Below are positions 22,905 to 34,695 of a DNA stretch of 64,000 nucleotides, piece after piece. Within the stretch, counting starts at the first letter, position 1. Every line of letters starts with the position of its first letter. This DNA comes from Cryptomeria japonica (taxonomy: Eukaryota > Streptophyta > Pinopsida > Cupressales > Cupressaceae): positions 38,570,911 to 38,634,910 of the forward strand of contig NC_081412.1 in NCBI RefSeq assembly GCF_030272615.1, written 5' to 3'. A program made the position numbers and the translations under genes. Below the pieces are notes generated by a model, which was given only the letters and a program-made list of their open reading frames with translations, searched no databases and was not told the DNA's origin.

Positions 22905-23262
22905 TTTTCTTTTTAGCGCATTTGATTTTTTAATTAGTGCATTTGATTTTTACTTTAGCACATTTGATTTTTTAATTAGCGCATTTGATTTTTACTTTAG
23001 CACAATTGACTATTCTCTTAGTGCATATGATGTAGATTGTAGTACATTTGAATGTTGTTTTGGCACAATTAGATTAGGTTTTTTGTTGTTGAGTTTGGTA
23101 GGATTTAGCGCATTTGATTTTTGATTTGGCACTTTTAATGAATTGTGTAGCACATTTGATAAATGTTGTGGTGCATTTGATAAATGTTGTGGTGCATTTG
23201 AAAAAAGTTTTAGCGCATTTAAGATTTGTTTTAGTGCATTTAAGATCTGTTTGATCCATTTG
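22905..23262 (+). repeat. TAGYGCATTTGA minisatellite (plus orientation)
   Basis: Roughly twenty ~17-18-base units (TTAGCGCATTTGATTTTT and variants) in the presumed leader/intron of the PMD gene. In one frame they read as repeated ISAFDF/FSTFDF, probably not protein. Same motif as 20664-20915, inverted. Confidence 0.85.
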
Positions 23263-23429
23263 ACACCAAGAGTAACTTGGTTGGTTTTGCAAATTGTGAT
23301 TGATGAAAATGTAATTTTTGTGCATTACTTTGATATTTTTGCCTGAATTGATGATTGATAGAATTTAATTGACTGGATAATTGATGTATGCCAATGATTG
23401 AAACTCAAGATTTTGATAATTAGATAAGT

Positions 23430-23695
23430 TTGATTGATTGTGTGACCTCATGATTGATGAGAGTCACTGATAGGATAGGTTTGAGTGAATGTGTGACCTC
23501 ATGATTGATGAGAGTCACTGATAGGATAGGTTTGAGTGAATGTGTGACCTCATGATTGATGAGAGACACTGATAGGATAGATTGGATTGATTTGTGTGAC
23601 CTCATTATTGATGAGAGTCACTGATAGGATAAATTGGATTGATTGTGTGACCTCATGATTGATGAGAATCACTTGATAGGATAGGTTTGATCGAT
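23430..23695. repeat. 51-bp tandem repeat, five copies
   Basis: GTGACCTCATGATTGATGAG recurs at 23442, 23493, 23544, 23596 and 23647, a 51-base period. 51 is a multiple of three, so the minus strand stays open as a repeated 17-residue unit (SVTLINHEVTHSLKPIL). Whether this is ever translated is unknown; it lies in the putative PMD intron. Confidence 0.9.
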
Positions 23696-23708
23696 CTCCT
23701 AATTGATA

Positions 23709-23832
23709 AGAGATTATGATATAAACTCTAAATTTGATGAGTGCATGACCGCACCACTAATAAGTTAGATTAACCTCTTGTTGGATAAGAGTTTATGATA
23801 TAAACTCTAAATTTGATGAGTGTATGACTACA
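23709..23832. repeat. ~79-bp direct duplication
   Basis: TTATGATATAAACTCTAAAT through TTGATGAGTG and ATGAC occurs at about 23714 and again at about 23793. It directly follows the 51-bp array, so this intron has grown by successive local duplication. Confidence 0.75.
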
Positions 23833-24599
23833 TCAATGATAGGCTCTCAAAGAGATTGATTAAGATTTAAAGTGAGTGGATATGATAACTAATTAATTGA
23901 TTGGTGAATTTGGTTAGGTGGATAAAGAATTGACATTTTGTTGATATCACCTTGCAGGAGGATGCATACATGGTACTCAATTTTCATGGAGAATCTACAT
24001 CCTATCCCACTTATATCATAATTTGCACTAGGTAGTGTATGACAGGGCTACCAGTTCATCTGTGGGGGTGACATTGGTTCAAATTTGGGCCTAGGAGCAC
24101 ATAGTTGTGTCGTAGCTAATTATAGAGAGAGCAGGAGCAATGGGACAACCTTATCTATATGCTTATGGCCATGAAGTTTTCCAACCGATGCTTGGGAAAT
24201 TGGACTATTGGAGATGGACTTTTGATGATTTGGACCAAGTTGTATGGAGGCCCTACCTTGATTGTGAGGCCCGATAGGAGGATGTGACAAAGGTCCTAGT
24301 TTTGATACAAAGTCCATAAATGATTGGTAGGATGTCATACATTGTGGAGAGATTCATCTTGACTCATGTGTTGAGGTAGTTTGGTTGGACCCAAAGGATG
24401 CCTCAAGGTTTCTCCTTGTATTCCCATATGCACAAGGACATAGTAGATTGGCATTTGTCGCTCGATTTTGAGACAACACAAGAAGAGTTCTATGCACTAC
24501 CTCATTTGGCATGGCATATGGTCCTACATGTTACAGATGGGGGCATGGCTACACAATATGCACAGTACAAGGTTGAGCATCCTTTTCCCTGATTGATAG

Positions 24600-25765
24600 G
24601 ATAAGAGAGCCGATACTAGCCTTAGAGGTGGTTGATGATGATGAGGACTAGCTGTGACCTTGAAGGCAGAGAGTATCTAGTGGCTAGGGTCGTGGGAGAG
24701 GTGGAGGCTAGATGGGGAGAGGAGGTACAGTGAGAGATGTAGGTCGGGGTGTTTGGAGAGATGTTGGCTGGGGTAGAGAATTATGGATTAGGCAAGATAC
24801 TGGTGGTATCGAGGGCTATGGAGGGGATGATTCTGATTTAGAGGAGACAAAGGAGGGGAGCCATTAATTTGGAGGAGGTGGATATATATGCCTCCATCAT
24901 CAACTTCCCTACAATATATCCAAGTGCAAGTGGCTAAGGATCCCCAACCATCACAGTGGCTGACAGTACAGATTATGGTCCCACCTCATTAGTAGCCAGC
25001 CCAGATAGCGGCTTTAAAGTCGATGGTATCGGGGTTATAGGGGCAGCTAACGCAAGTACATGCACAAATTACTCAGTTGATGACTAAGCGTGATACCACT
25101 ATAGAAAGATATGGTTGTGTCAAGGATCTGATATAGACCTTCCAATAAATAATCACCTAGGGACTAACAAGAGATACGATGAGAGAGTTGATATATCAGA
25201 CATGGCAGCCTAACTACTACAGGGCTCTTTACTTTCAGGCTATGCTACCAGAGAGATGAGCGGAGTCCTATGAATAGAGTTCTAGGCATGGGAAATCATA
25301 GCGAGGCACAAAGAGTCGAGGAGACATGGGTTCTAGGAGAGATCTGGGTGGTGGTAGTGCAAGTGTTGGTCCTTCAGGTACAAGTGGAGCTAGGACTACA
25401 TCTTTTGGGGACAGTCATGCATAGATCTATGTGCCCCGATTTTTATATCATCATGATGTATACATTGATTCATTTGGATAGTTACATGATTCTGACCATT
25501 TTTTATGTATCTCTTATTTGGATATGATATCTATGTACCCTTGACAATGGTTCTTTTTGATGATGATATGAGATGCAATGACAATTCTTCTTTGGATTCA
25601 TATGTTGTACTCATGCTTGATGATTTAATGTTTGTATATGTGATGATGCTTATACATATGATGGTTGCATCAAGATCCTCAAGTGCCACACAAAGCTATC
25701 TCTGCAAACCAGAATCTATTGATTCAATCTCCCAGACCTTCCTTAAGTGGTTAGGATTCCTCAGA
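24600..25765. other. Decayed 3' part of PMD gene / unassigned
   Basis: 24660-24880 is G/A-rich (GGGAGAGGTGGAGG, GGGGAGAGGAGG), like the Gly/Arg-rich tail of transposon PMD proteins. 25080-25220 retains coiled-coil-like fragments in shifting frames. Beyond about 25530 the sequence is internal DNA of the minus-strand element whose primer site is at 25774. No intact ORF. Confidence 0.4.
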
Positions 25766-25771
25766 GGAACT

Positions 25772-26685
25772 AGGCTCTAATACCAATAGTTGGAATCAAG
25801 GATCATTGAGACGGGGAGGTCGGTAAGCAATTTTTCTGACTTAATCTCAAACCACTCGAAAGTAAAATGCAGAAATACAAGATAATCAACCATAAAATCA
25901 TGACACCAAGATTTTTACATGGAAACCCAAATGGGAAAAATCAAGGTGGGATTTGAACCCACAATATTATCCCACTATGGCTAGTAGCAAAATAATATTA
26001 CAAAAAGAGAATGCACTTTGCATTCAGACACACTACCTAGAGATTACAACTCAATTACAATAAGGGATACAACCCTGGAAGGATAATTGCCTTACAAATC
26101 ATTTACAATGATGAATTACAATGATTTAACTCAAAATAGCATCAAACAATGCCTGGATGAGTTTCGGTTAAGTACAAAAATTCTGACTGTATCTACTCTG
26201 TTGTTCGACTAAGTCAGCTACCAAATCAAGAATGTGCAAGTGAAACTTCACCAAATAGGTTTCTTCATCACTACTCGCTCATATTACATCATACCATAAA
26301 GATCTTCTACATTGGTTTTATATATTCGTAATCATAAAATAAACAATTATCAAGCTAGTCATACAATGTAACATGTAAACATGAGTCGGATCAAACCAGA
26401 TTACCAATACACATGTTGATCATTCAAATGATGATAAAATGATTTCTATAATTAGTCTATATCATCCCATGCACAAATTTGACCACCGAATCACCAAAAA
26501 GCTTGAAGGCTAAAACTGCTCTTCATAGCCTGAAATATTGAAGATAGATTATTGGATCACTTTCTCCACTGGTTAACAAAAACCATGACTACTAGATAGG
26601 ATTTGCATGAAGAGTTTCCATCAATGACAACTCTAATCCATTAATCAAGCTTTGATATCCACCAAGTGAGTGTCAATTGCCAACA
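25772..26685 (-). repeat. Copia-type LTR (25787-26685) with primer-binding site
   Basis: On the minus strand it runs TGTTGGCAATTGACAC...GATTCCAACTA (899 bases), followed by TTGGTATTAGAGCC, an iMet-type primer site at 25773-25786. Inside, near 25918-25975, the complement reads GTGGGTTCAAATCCCACC and TTTTTCCCATTTGGGTTTCC, the conserved U5/R theme of copia LTRs in this window. No purine tract precedes the TG end and no partner LTR is seen, so it is the 5' LTR of a truncated element. Confidence 0.75.
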
Positions 26686-28085
26686 ATATCATCACAACTA
26701 CCACATTCACAACTTACATTGAATATTGAAGAAGGCATGGTGAATGCCATATCTTAGATGACAATTAAGAAGACCTGATAGATAACTAGGACAACGGTAA
26801 TGAGATAATCGACTTGGTTGATAATATTGTAGATGATGATTATGCATGAAAGGGGAAAAGAAAATCCAAATAAAAAACAAGCCGGGAGTGGGATATGGTG
26901 AAGAACTTTCAAATTGATTGGGTGTCAAAGTATCCATTCATTGAACTAGTGGAGAAACCTTTCTGGGATTTGTTGTCTGATAGCTTACTATTGACATAAT
27001 AGGGGCATGATTTATGAGTAAATTATTGGTGTAGTATGCATAATTTGTGCACTATAAAGGAATGATGGTCAAAAGGATAACAAAGTAGGATAAGAAATCT
27101 AATGGAGTCTTTTATATATCTAAAGGTAAGTAAGGCTTAATTATATGTTGCAAGAGTGTTGTTTAATGCATGGGTATTAGTGGGATGAAATCACCTTATT
27201 TTATAATATTTTTAAAACACATCTCTACTTAGATAGTAATAACAACTCCTCTATGGATTTATAAAACTCACTAATACATAGGATCCCACTAGATAAAATT
27301 ATTAAATCAAGAAATTAGTGTACCTACAAAGAGTTAAATATAATTGCTCAGTGATGAGGTCCATTTCACAAGAAAAATGAGTTTGAGTTATTTTTTATCA
27401 TCAAGATCATCTTGTGACATGAGAGGAGTTCATCTTGTGACATGTAGCTCATCCTTGGTGTATGAATCAATAGTTTAAGTTACTTTTGATTTTTGATCTC
27501 AAATTATAGTGCAAGAAAATATTATACACAACCAATTAACTAAATAAATTATAACCTTAATAATAAAATTAGAAAAAATAAGCTCAATTAATGAGTACCA
27601 AAGTAAGGTGTGAAAGGTTCATTTTAAATTACATAAAAGGAAGTGTCAAATTGATTAAAAAATTGTGTCTTCATCTATCAAACATACATGAAACTCATTA
27701 GTAGTATTATTGATAAACTATAGTCTTGAAATATCATCATGTAGTAATACATAGAAAACATACTTACATAAAATCTAGAGGGCTCAAAATACAATAAAAA
27801 TATTAGACAATTTTTTGTGTGTTGTTTTAATATATTTGTATATTTATTTTTAAATATTATAATTTAATACTGATGACTATTGAAATTAAACATAAGGAAA
27901 ATTTTTGAAGGAGTAACTCCTTGAAATTACCAAAATTGAGGTTTTTATGAATTAAAATATTGATAGGTGTAACTATTAAAGATGATTATTGATACATGTG
28001 AGCATATGAGATGCCTATAATAGTGAATCATACTAGAATTCTTAGGAACTTAAAAAAAATAAGGTATGTCATTTAGCGTATACAT
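26686..28085. other. No gene seen; AT-rich intergenic DNA
   Basis: Long AT-rich stretch with no convincing reading frame, repeat array or RNA gene. It ends at the GATTT target duplication of El-B. Confidence 0.6.
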
Positions 28086-28090
28086 GATTT

Positions 28091-29110
28091 TTGTAGGTCT
28101 TACTTGGAAAGCTAATGTACTGAGAGAGGAGGGGTGAATCAGTACTTACAAACTTTTCTTGAAAAACAATTTTACTGATAAACATAAATTAAGTATTGAT
28201 GATCTCAAAGATATATAATACTGAAACATAATCATAGAAATGACATACATCAAAATATCACTCCATAACACAAAGATTTTGGTCATGCAGAAACTCTTGG
28301 TTAGAGAGAAAAACTGCAATGGGGATGGCACCCACAACTTCACTACTGCAGTAATCAAGATTGCTCAGTTAGAGCTACATGTTTAGCCATTTCTGATAGC
28401 TTACCCTTGCTCATAGCATTCCTTGGTAATTGATAAATCAACTCGGTAACCACTTCTGTATACTCTGTCCCTTTAAACTATTCTCTGAAACCTTCTCGGT
28501 AACCTCTGATTATCTCTGTCAATCTTATTTCTTCATACTGAACTATTTCATTCCTTTGTGTCTCTTTTCTTGATTGACCTTACATATCATATATCAAATA
28601 CTCAAATCATTCTATTTATATAGATCTCTAAGATGGTGATTTGTTCATGCTTCGATCATACAAACATGTTTTATTGAATGAATAAACCCAGAAATTATTT
28701 CATTGGATATTCTTCCTCAAAATCATACAAAATCTTTAAATGCAATTTCCTATGTAATAACGGTTTCATCTTCTCGAATTATGTAACACATTTCACATGT
28801 GTGTCCAGGTTCATTGAATCTAGTAACACGTTTCCAGTTGGTTCAGATTAACTCGGTATTCCTTCTTTTCTACTCGGTAGACATATGAACCTTACTCGGT
28901 AGACATTCTGTATATGTCTCGGTTCATAGCTCGGAGTATATCATCTCGGTGACTTGTCTCTCTTCTATAACCGACACTGGTCACCTTGGTGTTTACCGAC
29001 TGGACTTTTCGGTAGTATTAACCAACTAGACTTTTTGGTAGTATTAACCGACTAGTGTATATAGAGTGACTTTGGGCATAAAACTAATGACAACTTAGTA
29101 AATAGCAACA
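28091..29110 (-). repeat. El-B 3' LTR
   Basis: 1,020 bases. On the minus strand it starts TGTTGCTATTTACTAAG and includes a TATA-like TATATAAATAGA at about 28611-28622. It is rich in ACTCGGT/CTCGGTA words, as in the 5' LTR. It aligns along its full length with 34696-35688. Confidence 0.9.
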
Positions 29111-29420
29111 ATCTCCCCTTTTGACATTAGTTTGGTAAGTTTGACAAAACTCCTTTCAAAGTCATAACACAAAATCTATATACTTGCAAAATAAACTGAA
29201 ATGTCAGTATATACAATGTTCAAATACATACTCCCCTTATCAATATTCTGTACATATCTTGATGTTCCATGCTCTTGATGTTCCATGCCCCCCTTGACAA
29301 TTTCAACTGTACACTCAGTATATATGATAAATTATATACACTCATATACTCGGTATACTCGGTACACTCAGATATTCATGCTTGATCATGTTCGGTACAC
29401 TCCCCCTTTTTGACAAACAT
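29111..29420 (-). promoter_or_regulatory. El-B repeated polypurine tracts
   Basis: On the minus strand: CAAAAAGGGGGAGTG near 29400, TCAAGGGGGGCATGG near 29285, GATAAGGGGAGTATG near 29230, and TCAAAAGGGGAGAT ending at 29111 against the LTR. Four spaced tracts parallel the three of El-A and support common descent. Confidence 0.8.
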
Positions 29421-29620
29421 CAAAACTAGTTACCATTTGGTGGGGGCAACTGATCAAAAATAGATTTATACTTAGTACGAGCTTCTGTAAGAGTGTTCTT
29501 AAGTGCATCCTTGACACTTTCTAGTATTATATTCTGAGCTGTAATATCAGCTGACAGTGTGATCAAACCATCTAAAGTGCTTCCCTCGACTTGAGTTGAC
29601 AATTGGGTAGCTCGGTTGAT

Positions 29621-32600
29621 CTACTCTTGAACTGATGACAAATGGGGAATAAATAATGTTTGAAGAGTCATGATATCCATCCTTATTTTATGCTCTTCAT
29701 TCCGAAGTTCTAACTGTTGAGCCATAAGTGTTTGTAGCCTTTTATAAAAATTCTGAAGAGAATTTGGCTCAGTAGTCAATTTATTTGAGAGATCAGTAAT
29801 CTCTTTTTCAATGACGTCGGTCTTATTCTTGATATCTTTGATGAAGAATGAAAATGTACATAACTTTTGGAATAAATAAATAATATGCTTGAGTTGAGGG
29901 GACAACTCAGCAATGAATTCAATAAGCTTTATTTTACCTATAGCAATTTCTTTCTGCACTTCTTCAATCATCTTGGCAGGTAGCTCTTTTTCCTTCAATT
30001 TGCTAAGGTATTCGGATGCTTCTACTCCAGATTCCTCCAATTGAGTGAGTAGTTCATCCAGTTGCACATGGATGACAATATCTTTATTGATGGTAGCTTC
30101 AGGTAGCATGTCAATCAATAATGTTTTGACCTTCTGAAGTACTTGGTTCTTCTGCTGAATAGCTATCTATCTTTCCTGCTTTGCTTTGGCTTTACAAAGC
30201 TCACTGAATTCTACTAGTTCTTTCCCTTTCAATTTTGTTAGGTCAACATTCAGTAGCACAATAGGCTTTGACAGATCTATTTTAAAACTGTCTTTTTGCT
30301 TTCTTCTCCTTTGATGATGATGCCTTTGCCGATTGAATGGGTACAATGGCTTTGGAGACTTGTCCTTCCTTAGTATGTTGCTCGGTAGAGGCAACACTTT
30401 TGTCAATTCCTGTAGCCTCTATTGTATCCTTTGGTGTTTCCTTTCTTGGAGTTTCAGTGGCAATTGTCTTGGTGCTTGAAGGTACTTGGGAAGTTTTCTC
30501 TCTGGTGGCTTGAGAGGTAGGTTCATCTGGTTTATCCATTTGACCCTATGTACCTTGATCTGTGTCCTAAGGTTTCTCGGCTGAAACTTGTTGGGTGATT
30601 AGAAGATAGGACTTAACCTGTTCCAAAATTGATTCACTTGACACTAGTTTGGCATAGGTGCTTCCTTCTATCATCTCTCCTTCCTGTGCTTCAGTGTCTA
30701 TGACATCCTCATCTGATTGAATAGTGGAAGTAGGATCTTGCTTGGTGATGTCAACTATGTCTACTTCACCTTTTGGCTCTTTAGCCTGAATCCTGAATAT
30801 CTTCTTCCATTTTTCTTTAGTTTCATTTTCAACTTCAAAATATAGTCCATTCATCATTTTTAAGGCCCTTTGTTTTACTTGAAAATTTATCTGGTAGTTT
30901 TTCAAATGATCTCTTATTTCTTCTACCGACATATCTGGAAAGAGATGTACCAAAACTCTTTCTCTATTTGTTTCTCCGAGTCCATAACATATTTCCATCT
31001 ATTATCAATATGTGAGTATAATGCTTTTGGAAGAAAACCAGCCACTTCCAATGGAACTACTCAGAACTTGAGAAGTGTACAAATTACAGTCTCTTCTATT
31101 TGCCTCTTCTCTTCATCTGTTCTAGTATCATATTTTACATATCTAAATGACCCAAATCCGCCATATTCCTTCAATTTTGTACAAAAATTGTCAACACTAT
31201 GTAAATCTTCCTTTGTGCTTTTTACTATCTGAAGTTTATTTACATCTTCTAACTCTGTGTCACTTGCCTTTTTATTCAAAATTAGTCTTCTAGTCTTCTT
31301 TCTATAAGTTTTTGTAACCTTAGGCATTTCTACATTCTTCTGCTTCTTACCGGGTGACGCAACAGATGGTCTAGTGTTCGGTTGCTTCACTGGCAGGGTC
31401 GGTGATACCCTGGCTGCATCCTGTTTCTTTCTTTTCAAAATTTTGCCCTTTGGCAACTCGGTGCTCAGTGTAATTGCTGCTTCTTGAGCTTCAGATTCTT
31501 CCTCGATCGAAAGTTGATCGCTATTCCTACTTGTTGGCTTAGTAGGTGTGGAGGTAGAACCTTCTCCAAACTTTTCAGTTAAATCCTTGATCATTTTGGT
31601 GGCTTTTCTGGCAGCCTTCGGTACTACACTGCTCATTTTTACTTTTTCTTTCACCTCTTCATAGGTGCCATATCTTTTCTCGGTAGCATGCCTTGGAAGT
31701 GCTAAAAAGGCATCTATCTGCTATTGAGCAATGTCAAAATCTATCTCATAACCCATAGGTGGTAAAGATTGAGTCCTGGGTTCTACTGCATTGACATAAC
31801 AATAGTTTGTATCCAATTCAAAACATATAGTATCCTTGTACTTTTCCACTAGCTGAGGTGGAATCCTGTACCTACTATGCATCTTTTTCTAGAATTTGTT
31901 GAAGTAACCATCCATTATTATATTAAAATTGTCACCTAGCTGATTGATGAAATCATTTATTTGATGGGTGATAGGTCAGTGTAATTCCCAAACAATGTTA
32001 CCGACAGATGGAAAGAATTTCTGATAGTAGAAGAACATACACAATAGGAGTGACCCAAACTTTAGTGTGTTATCAATATTATTCTTATTTGGTTGCCTTA
32101 TTGTATTGAGATTTTCGAGAAGATTCTTCAACAACACTTCACATAAATCAATTTGCATACCCTTTTTAACAATTTTATAGGCCAAATCTATAGCTGCACA
32201 TGGTACACTATTTTCTCTTGCAGACTGGAAGAAACAATAACCAATAACTATAATAGCAAAATTAAGTTCCGCATTTGTCACATTGTTCAACTTAAGACCT
32301 CTACTATTAGACTCAACACCTGTTAATGTTATCAATTCCTTCTATGAAATCATCTTATATGCTCGAGCATGGTCAAATATAGGGTATCCGGTTATCATGT
32401 GAATAATCTCCTTGGTGATCTTGAAAGGTTGATCCTCTAACCACATAAAATTGTCATGTACTTGACTCAAGACAAATTTGACCCATTGGGGTTTGAAGAC
32501 TCGAGGATAGGTTAGGGCTTCGGTGCATAATTTATCATACATATCCTTAATCTTAGTATGACCTAGCTCATCAACTCTACACTTGGTATAAAATCTAACA

Positions 32601-32746
32601 TCTTCGATCAACAGAACCCTATCCGGAATAAGAGAGAATGTAGTTTTCTCATCGGGTTCGAAAGCCACTTTGGGAGGTAAGGTGTATTTCAGTGTAGGCT
32701 TCTCAATGGTCTCTACTACAATGGGTTTCTGTACTTTGGGGGCCAT
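29621..32746 (-). pseudogene. El-B large ORF (~1,042 codons), homologous to El-A ORF
   Basis: Starts at ATG 32746 (MAPKVQKPIVVETIEKP). The N-terminal block matches El-A segment by segment: VKFVLSQVHDNFMWLED with VRIVLSRVHGSFFWLDS; FKITKEIIHMITGYP with HKITKEAVKAVTGLP; LKLNNVTNAELNFAIIVIGY with LRVNDVTNTNVRFVSMILGY; LKFGSLLLCM with FRFGKLLVCL; and AVEPRT..MGYE with AVIPRT..MGYE. A basic, Ser/Pro-rich middle (KGKILKRKKQDAARVSP) and a coiled-coil C-terminus (EKEITDLSNKLTTEPNS) follow. Stops (for example after RAYKMIS and NIVWELH) and two frame changes near 31060 and 30285 kill it. No enzyme motif is visible; function unknown. Confidence 0.78.
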
Positions 32747-33274
32747 TTCAAACTGAAATTCTACTTACGAAATAGCTTAGGGTTTCAAATAACCTAACAA
32801 AAAAAAGCTTCCAACTTAGTAAATACTTCGCAAATGTTCACAACTTGACTTGATTGGTTAACTACTAAAAATGCAGTTTAGATTTTGCTAAATACCTTGA
32901 ATTTACTCTTGGAAATGTTTGATCGTCTTTTGATTCACTTTGCTCTACTCTGCACTTTGAAAACTGGTAAGTGAAAAATGATTGCGCTCAATGCTTTAAA
33001 TACCTCCTTTTGACCTTATCAGGATTCATGTGGTTAGGTTAAATGGGCATTAAATGCACTTGGTTTCTCTTTACAGACTATCTCTCTTATAAGCTTCTAC
33101 TGACTAGACAAGTTTAATACTTTTACCAACTTCTCTAGTAAATCAAAAGACTAGATAATTTTTTGAACTTGCTATTGCATCTTAGCTATTCAGATTTTGG
33201 AATTAAGTGCATGAATATATAGGAACTGTTAAGATCTAACCTTTGAGAATGCAGTCCCTCCATACCTTTATTGA
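32747..33274 (-). other. El-B spacer between gag and large ORF
   Basis: About 530 bases of non-coding sequence, comparable to the 400-base spacer of El-A (12904-13304). In an ordinary copia element pol would sit here or take this place. No pol remnant is visible. Confidence 0.6.
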
Positions 33275-34633
33275 CTAATTCAAAGTAGATGCACCTAACT
33301 CGGTAGGTAAGATGCTTCCTTCATTGGTTGACACATTTTCCTTCTTTTTCCAAAATGTTTGTAATTTTCTTCTTATCTCCTCAGTATCTTCTCTCAGTTG
33401 GTCTCTACAGCCTTTAGCCATGTGTCCAACTTTGTGACAATGAAAACATGCCATTCCTAGATTTCTCCATGATCTCCGGTTGTGCATTCCAAACCTTATC
33501 ATACAGTTTGCAGTTATATGTCCATATCTTCCATAGCATTCACACCAAATTCTTGTATTATAATCCCATGGTATTGAAGTATATTGTCGATTGAGATTTG
33601 TGTGAGTTCGGTAGCTTCTAGTGTTTTCTCGGTGTGGAGTCCACATATAGTTTTTTGGCTTAAACCAACATTTCTCGGTATTGTGTCCATATCTATTGCA
33701 ACTTTTGCAAAACCCTTCGTATTTTTCCTTTTGATAATTGTTGACAGACTTTGTTCTACAATATTGCTTAGATGTGTGACCATACTTATTGCAATTGTAA
33801 CAATAACCATCAAACCTAGTAACATCCAGTTGCTTACCTTTTCTGCTTCAGCAAACGTTGGCAGTATGTCCTAGTTTTCCACAGTAGTTGCAAATAGGCT
33901 TCTTGTCCTTGATGTTCTCTTTGTTTCCAGCTTGCTTTGATGATTCTCCTTTCTCGGTAGTGTTGATCCCTTTCTCAGTAGATTTGTTTCCTTTGTAACT
34001 GAGTCCTGCAGTTTTGTTGGGTGTTCTCATATTTAGTTGCTCCTCCAACATTCTTGATGATTCATTGCTTTTCCTTAGTGTTTCATTTGACTTCTTTTCT
34101 GCTTCTAGTTCATCGGTTAATCTTGATATTTCAAGTTTCAATGCTTGGTTCTCATTTTCCTTTAGAGCAGCTTCATGATGTGCATAATCCAATTGATCAG
34201 ATAGATTATGTTGAACTACAGTCATCCTTGATATTTCATCATTCTTTGCAGACACCATTGCTTCTAGCTGTTATTTTTCTCCTTCTATAATTCGCTTATT
34301 ATCTTCAGTTGTTCTCAATGCATCAAGATTTTTAGTCATCTGTGTGCTAAAATACTCATGTTCCCTTCTCATTGCTTTTAGTTGTTCATTAAGTGCTTTG
34401 TTCTTTTCTTTTAGTTCTGCAATCATTTCTTCAGATTCTTCTGATATGCTGTTCTCAGATGATGTCTCAATTTGTTCCACCAACTCTTGTGAGTCCTGTA
34501 AATCATTAGACAACCTTCTTCTGACTTTCAATGATCTTTGCATTTGCCTTTGCATATCTGAAATCATTTGATTAGCATGATCCAATTCTTCTTGAAGATT
34601 CACAATCCTACGAGATTGTTTATAGCCTTCCAT
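33275..34633 (-). pseudogene. El-B gag: coiled coil plus five CCHC knuckles
   Basis: Starts at ATG 34633 (MEGYKQSRRIVNLQEELDH) with a long coiled coil (MIAELKEKNKALNEQLKAM) across a TAA near 34260. A knuckle array follows: CNYCGKLGHTANVC; CYNCNKYGHTSKQYC (one extra residue before the last Cys); CKSCNRYGHNTEKC; CECYGRYGHITANC (second metal Cys now Tyr); CFHCHKVGHMAKGC. In-frame stops and at least one frame change separate the parts. It matches the El-A gag plan. Acidic Ser-rich patches (SSENSISEESEEM) interrupt the coil. Confidence 0.8.
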
Positions 34634-34680
34634 TGATAGGATCTTTCTCTTTAGGTTGTTAGACCCTTTACCAAGAATAT

Positions 34681-34695
34681 GGCTCTGATACCAAT
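34681..34695 (-). promoter_or_regulatory. El-B primer-binding site
   Basis: Minus-strand ATTGGTATCAGAGCC directly follows the LTR end ACCTAACA: a perfect initiator-Met-type primer site. Confidence 0.9.

Larger units (their letters stand above)
22744..24592 (+). pseudogene. Plant mobile domain (PMD) protein gene, decayed
   Basis: A first exon at 22744 reads MAPPYTIRRFERPAVYGPPR. A putative intron with two repeat arrays ends at TTGCAG 23957. The following exon holds a degenerate aminotransferase-like plant mobile domain in the style of the protein phosphatase 7 long-form/MAIN family. Pieces are LVQIWA*EHIVVS, then WTFDDLDQVVWRPYLD, then ERFILTHVLR*FGWTQRMP, then a final open segment 24398-24592 (HKDIVDWHLSLDFETTQEEF). 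Stops replace Tyr, Gln and others, so it is dead. PMDs are carried both by host genes and, repeatedly, by Tat-type retrotransposons and MULEs. Lying antisense just inside the PPT of a minus-strand LTR, this copy fits an antisense accessory gene of a Tat-like element. Confidence 0.65.

Noticed and set aside
22849-23124. Plus-strand ORF with repeated FSAFDF/ISAFDF peptide
   Set aside because: Direct translation of the TAGYGCATTTGA minisatellite; no start context and no homologue known.
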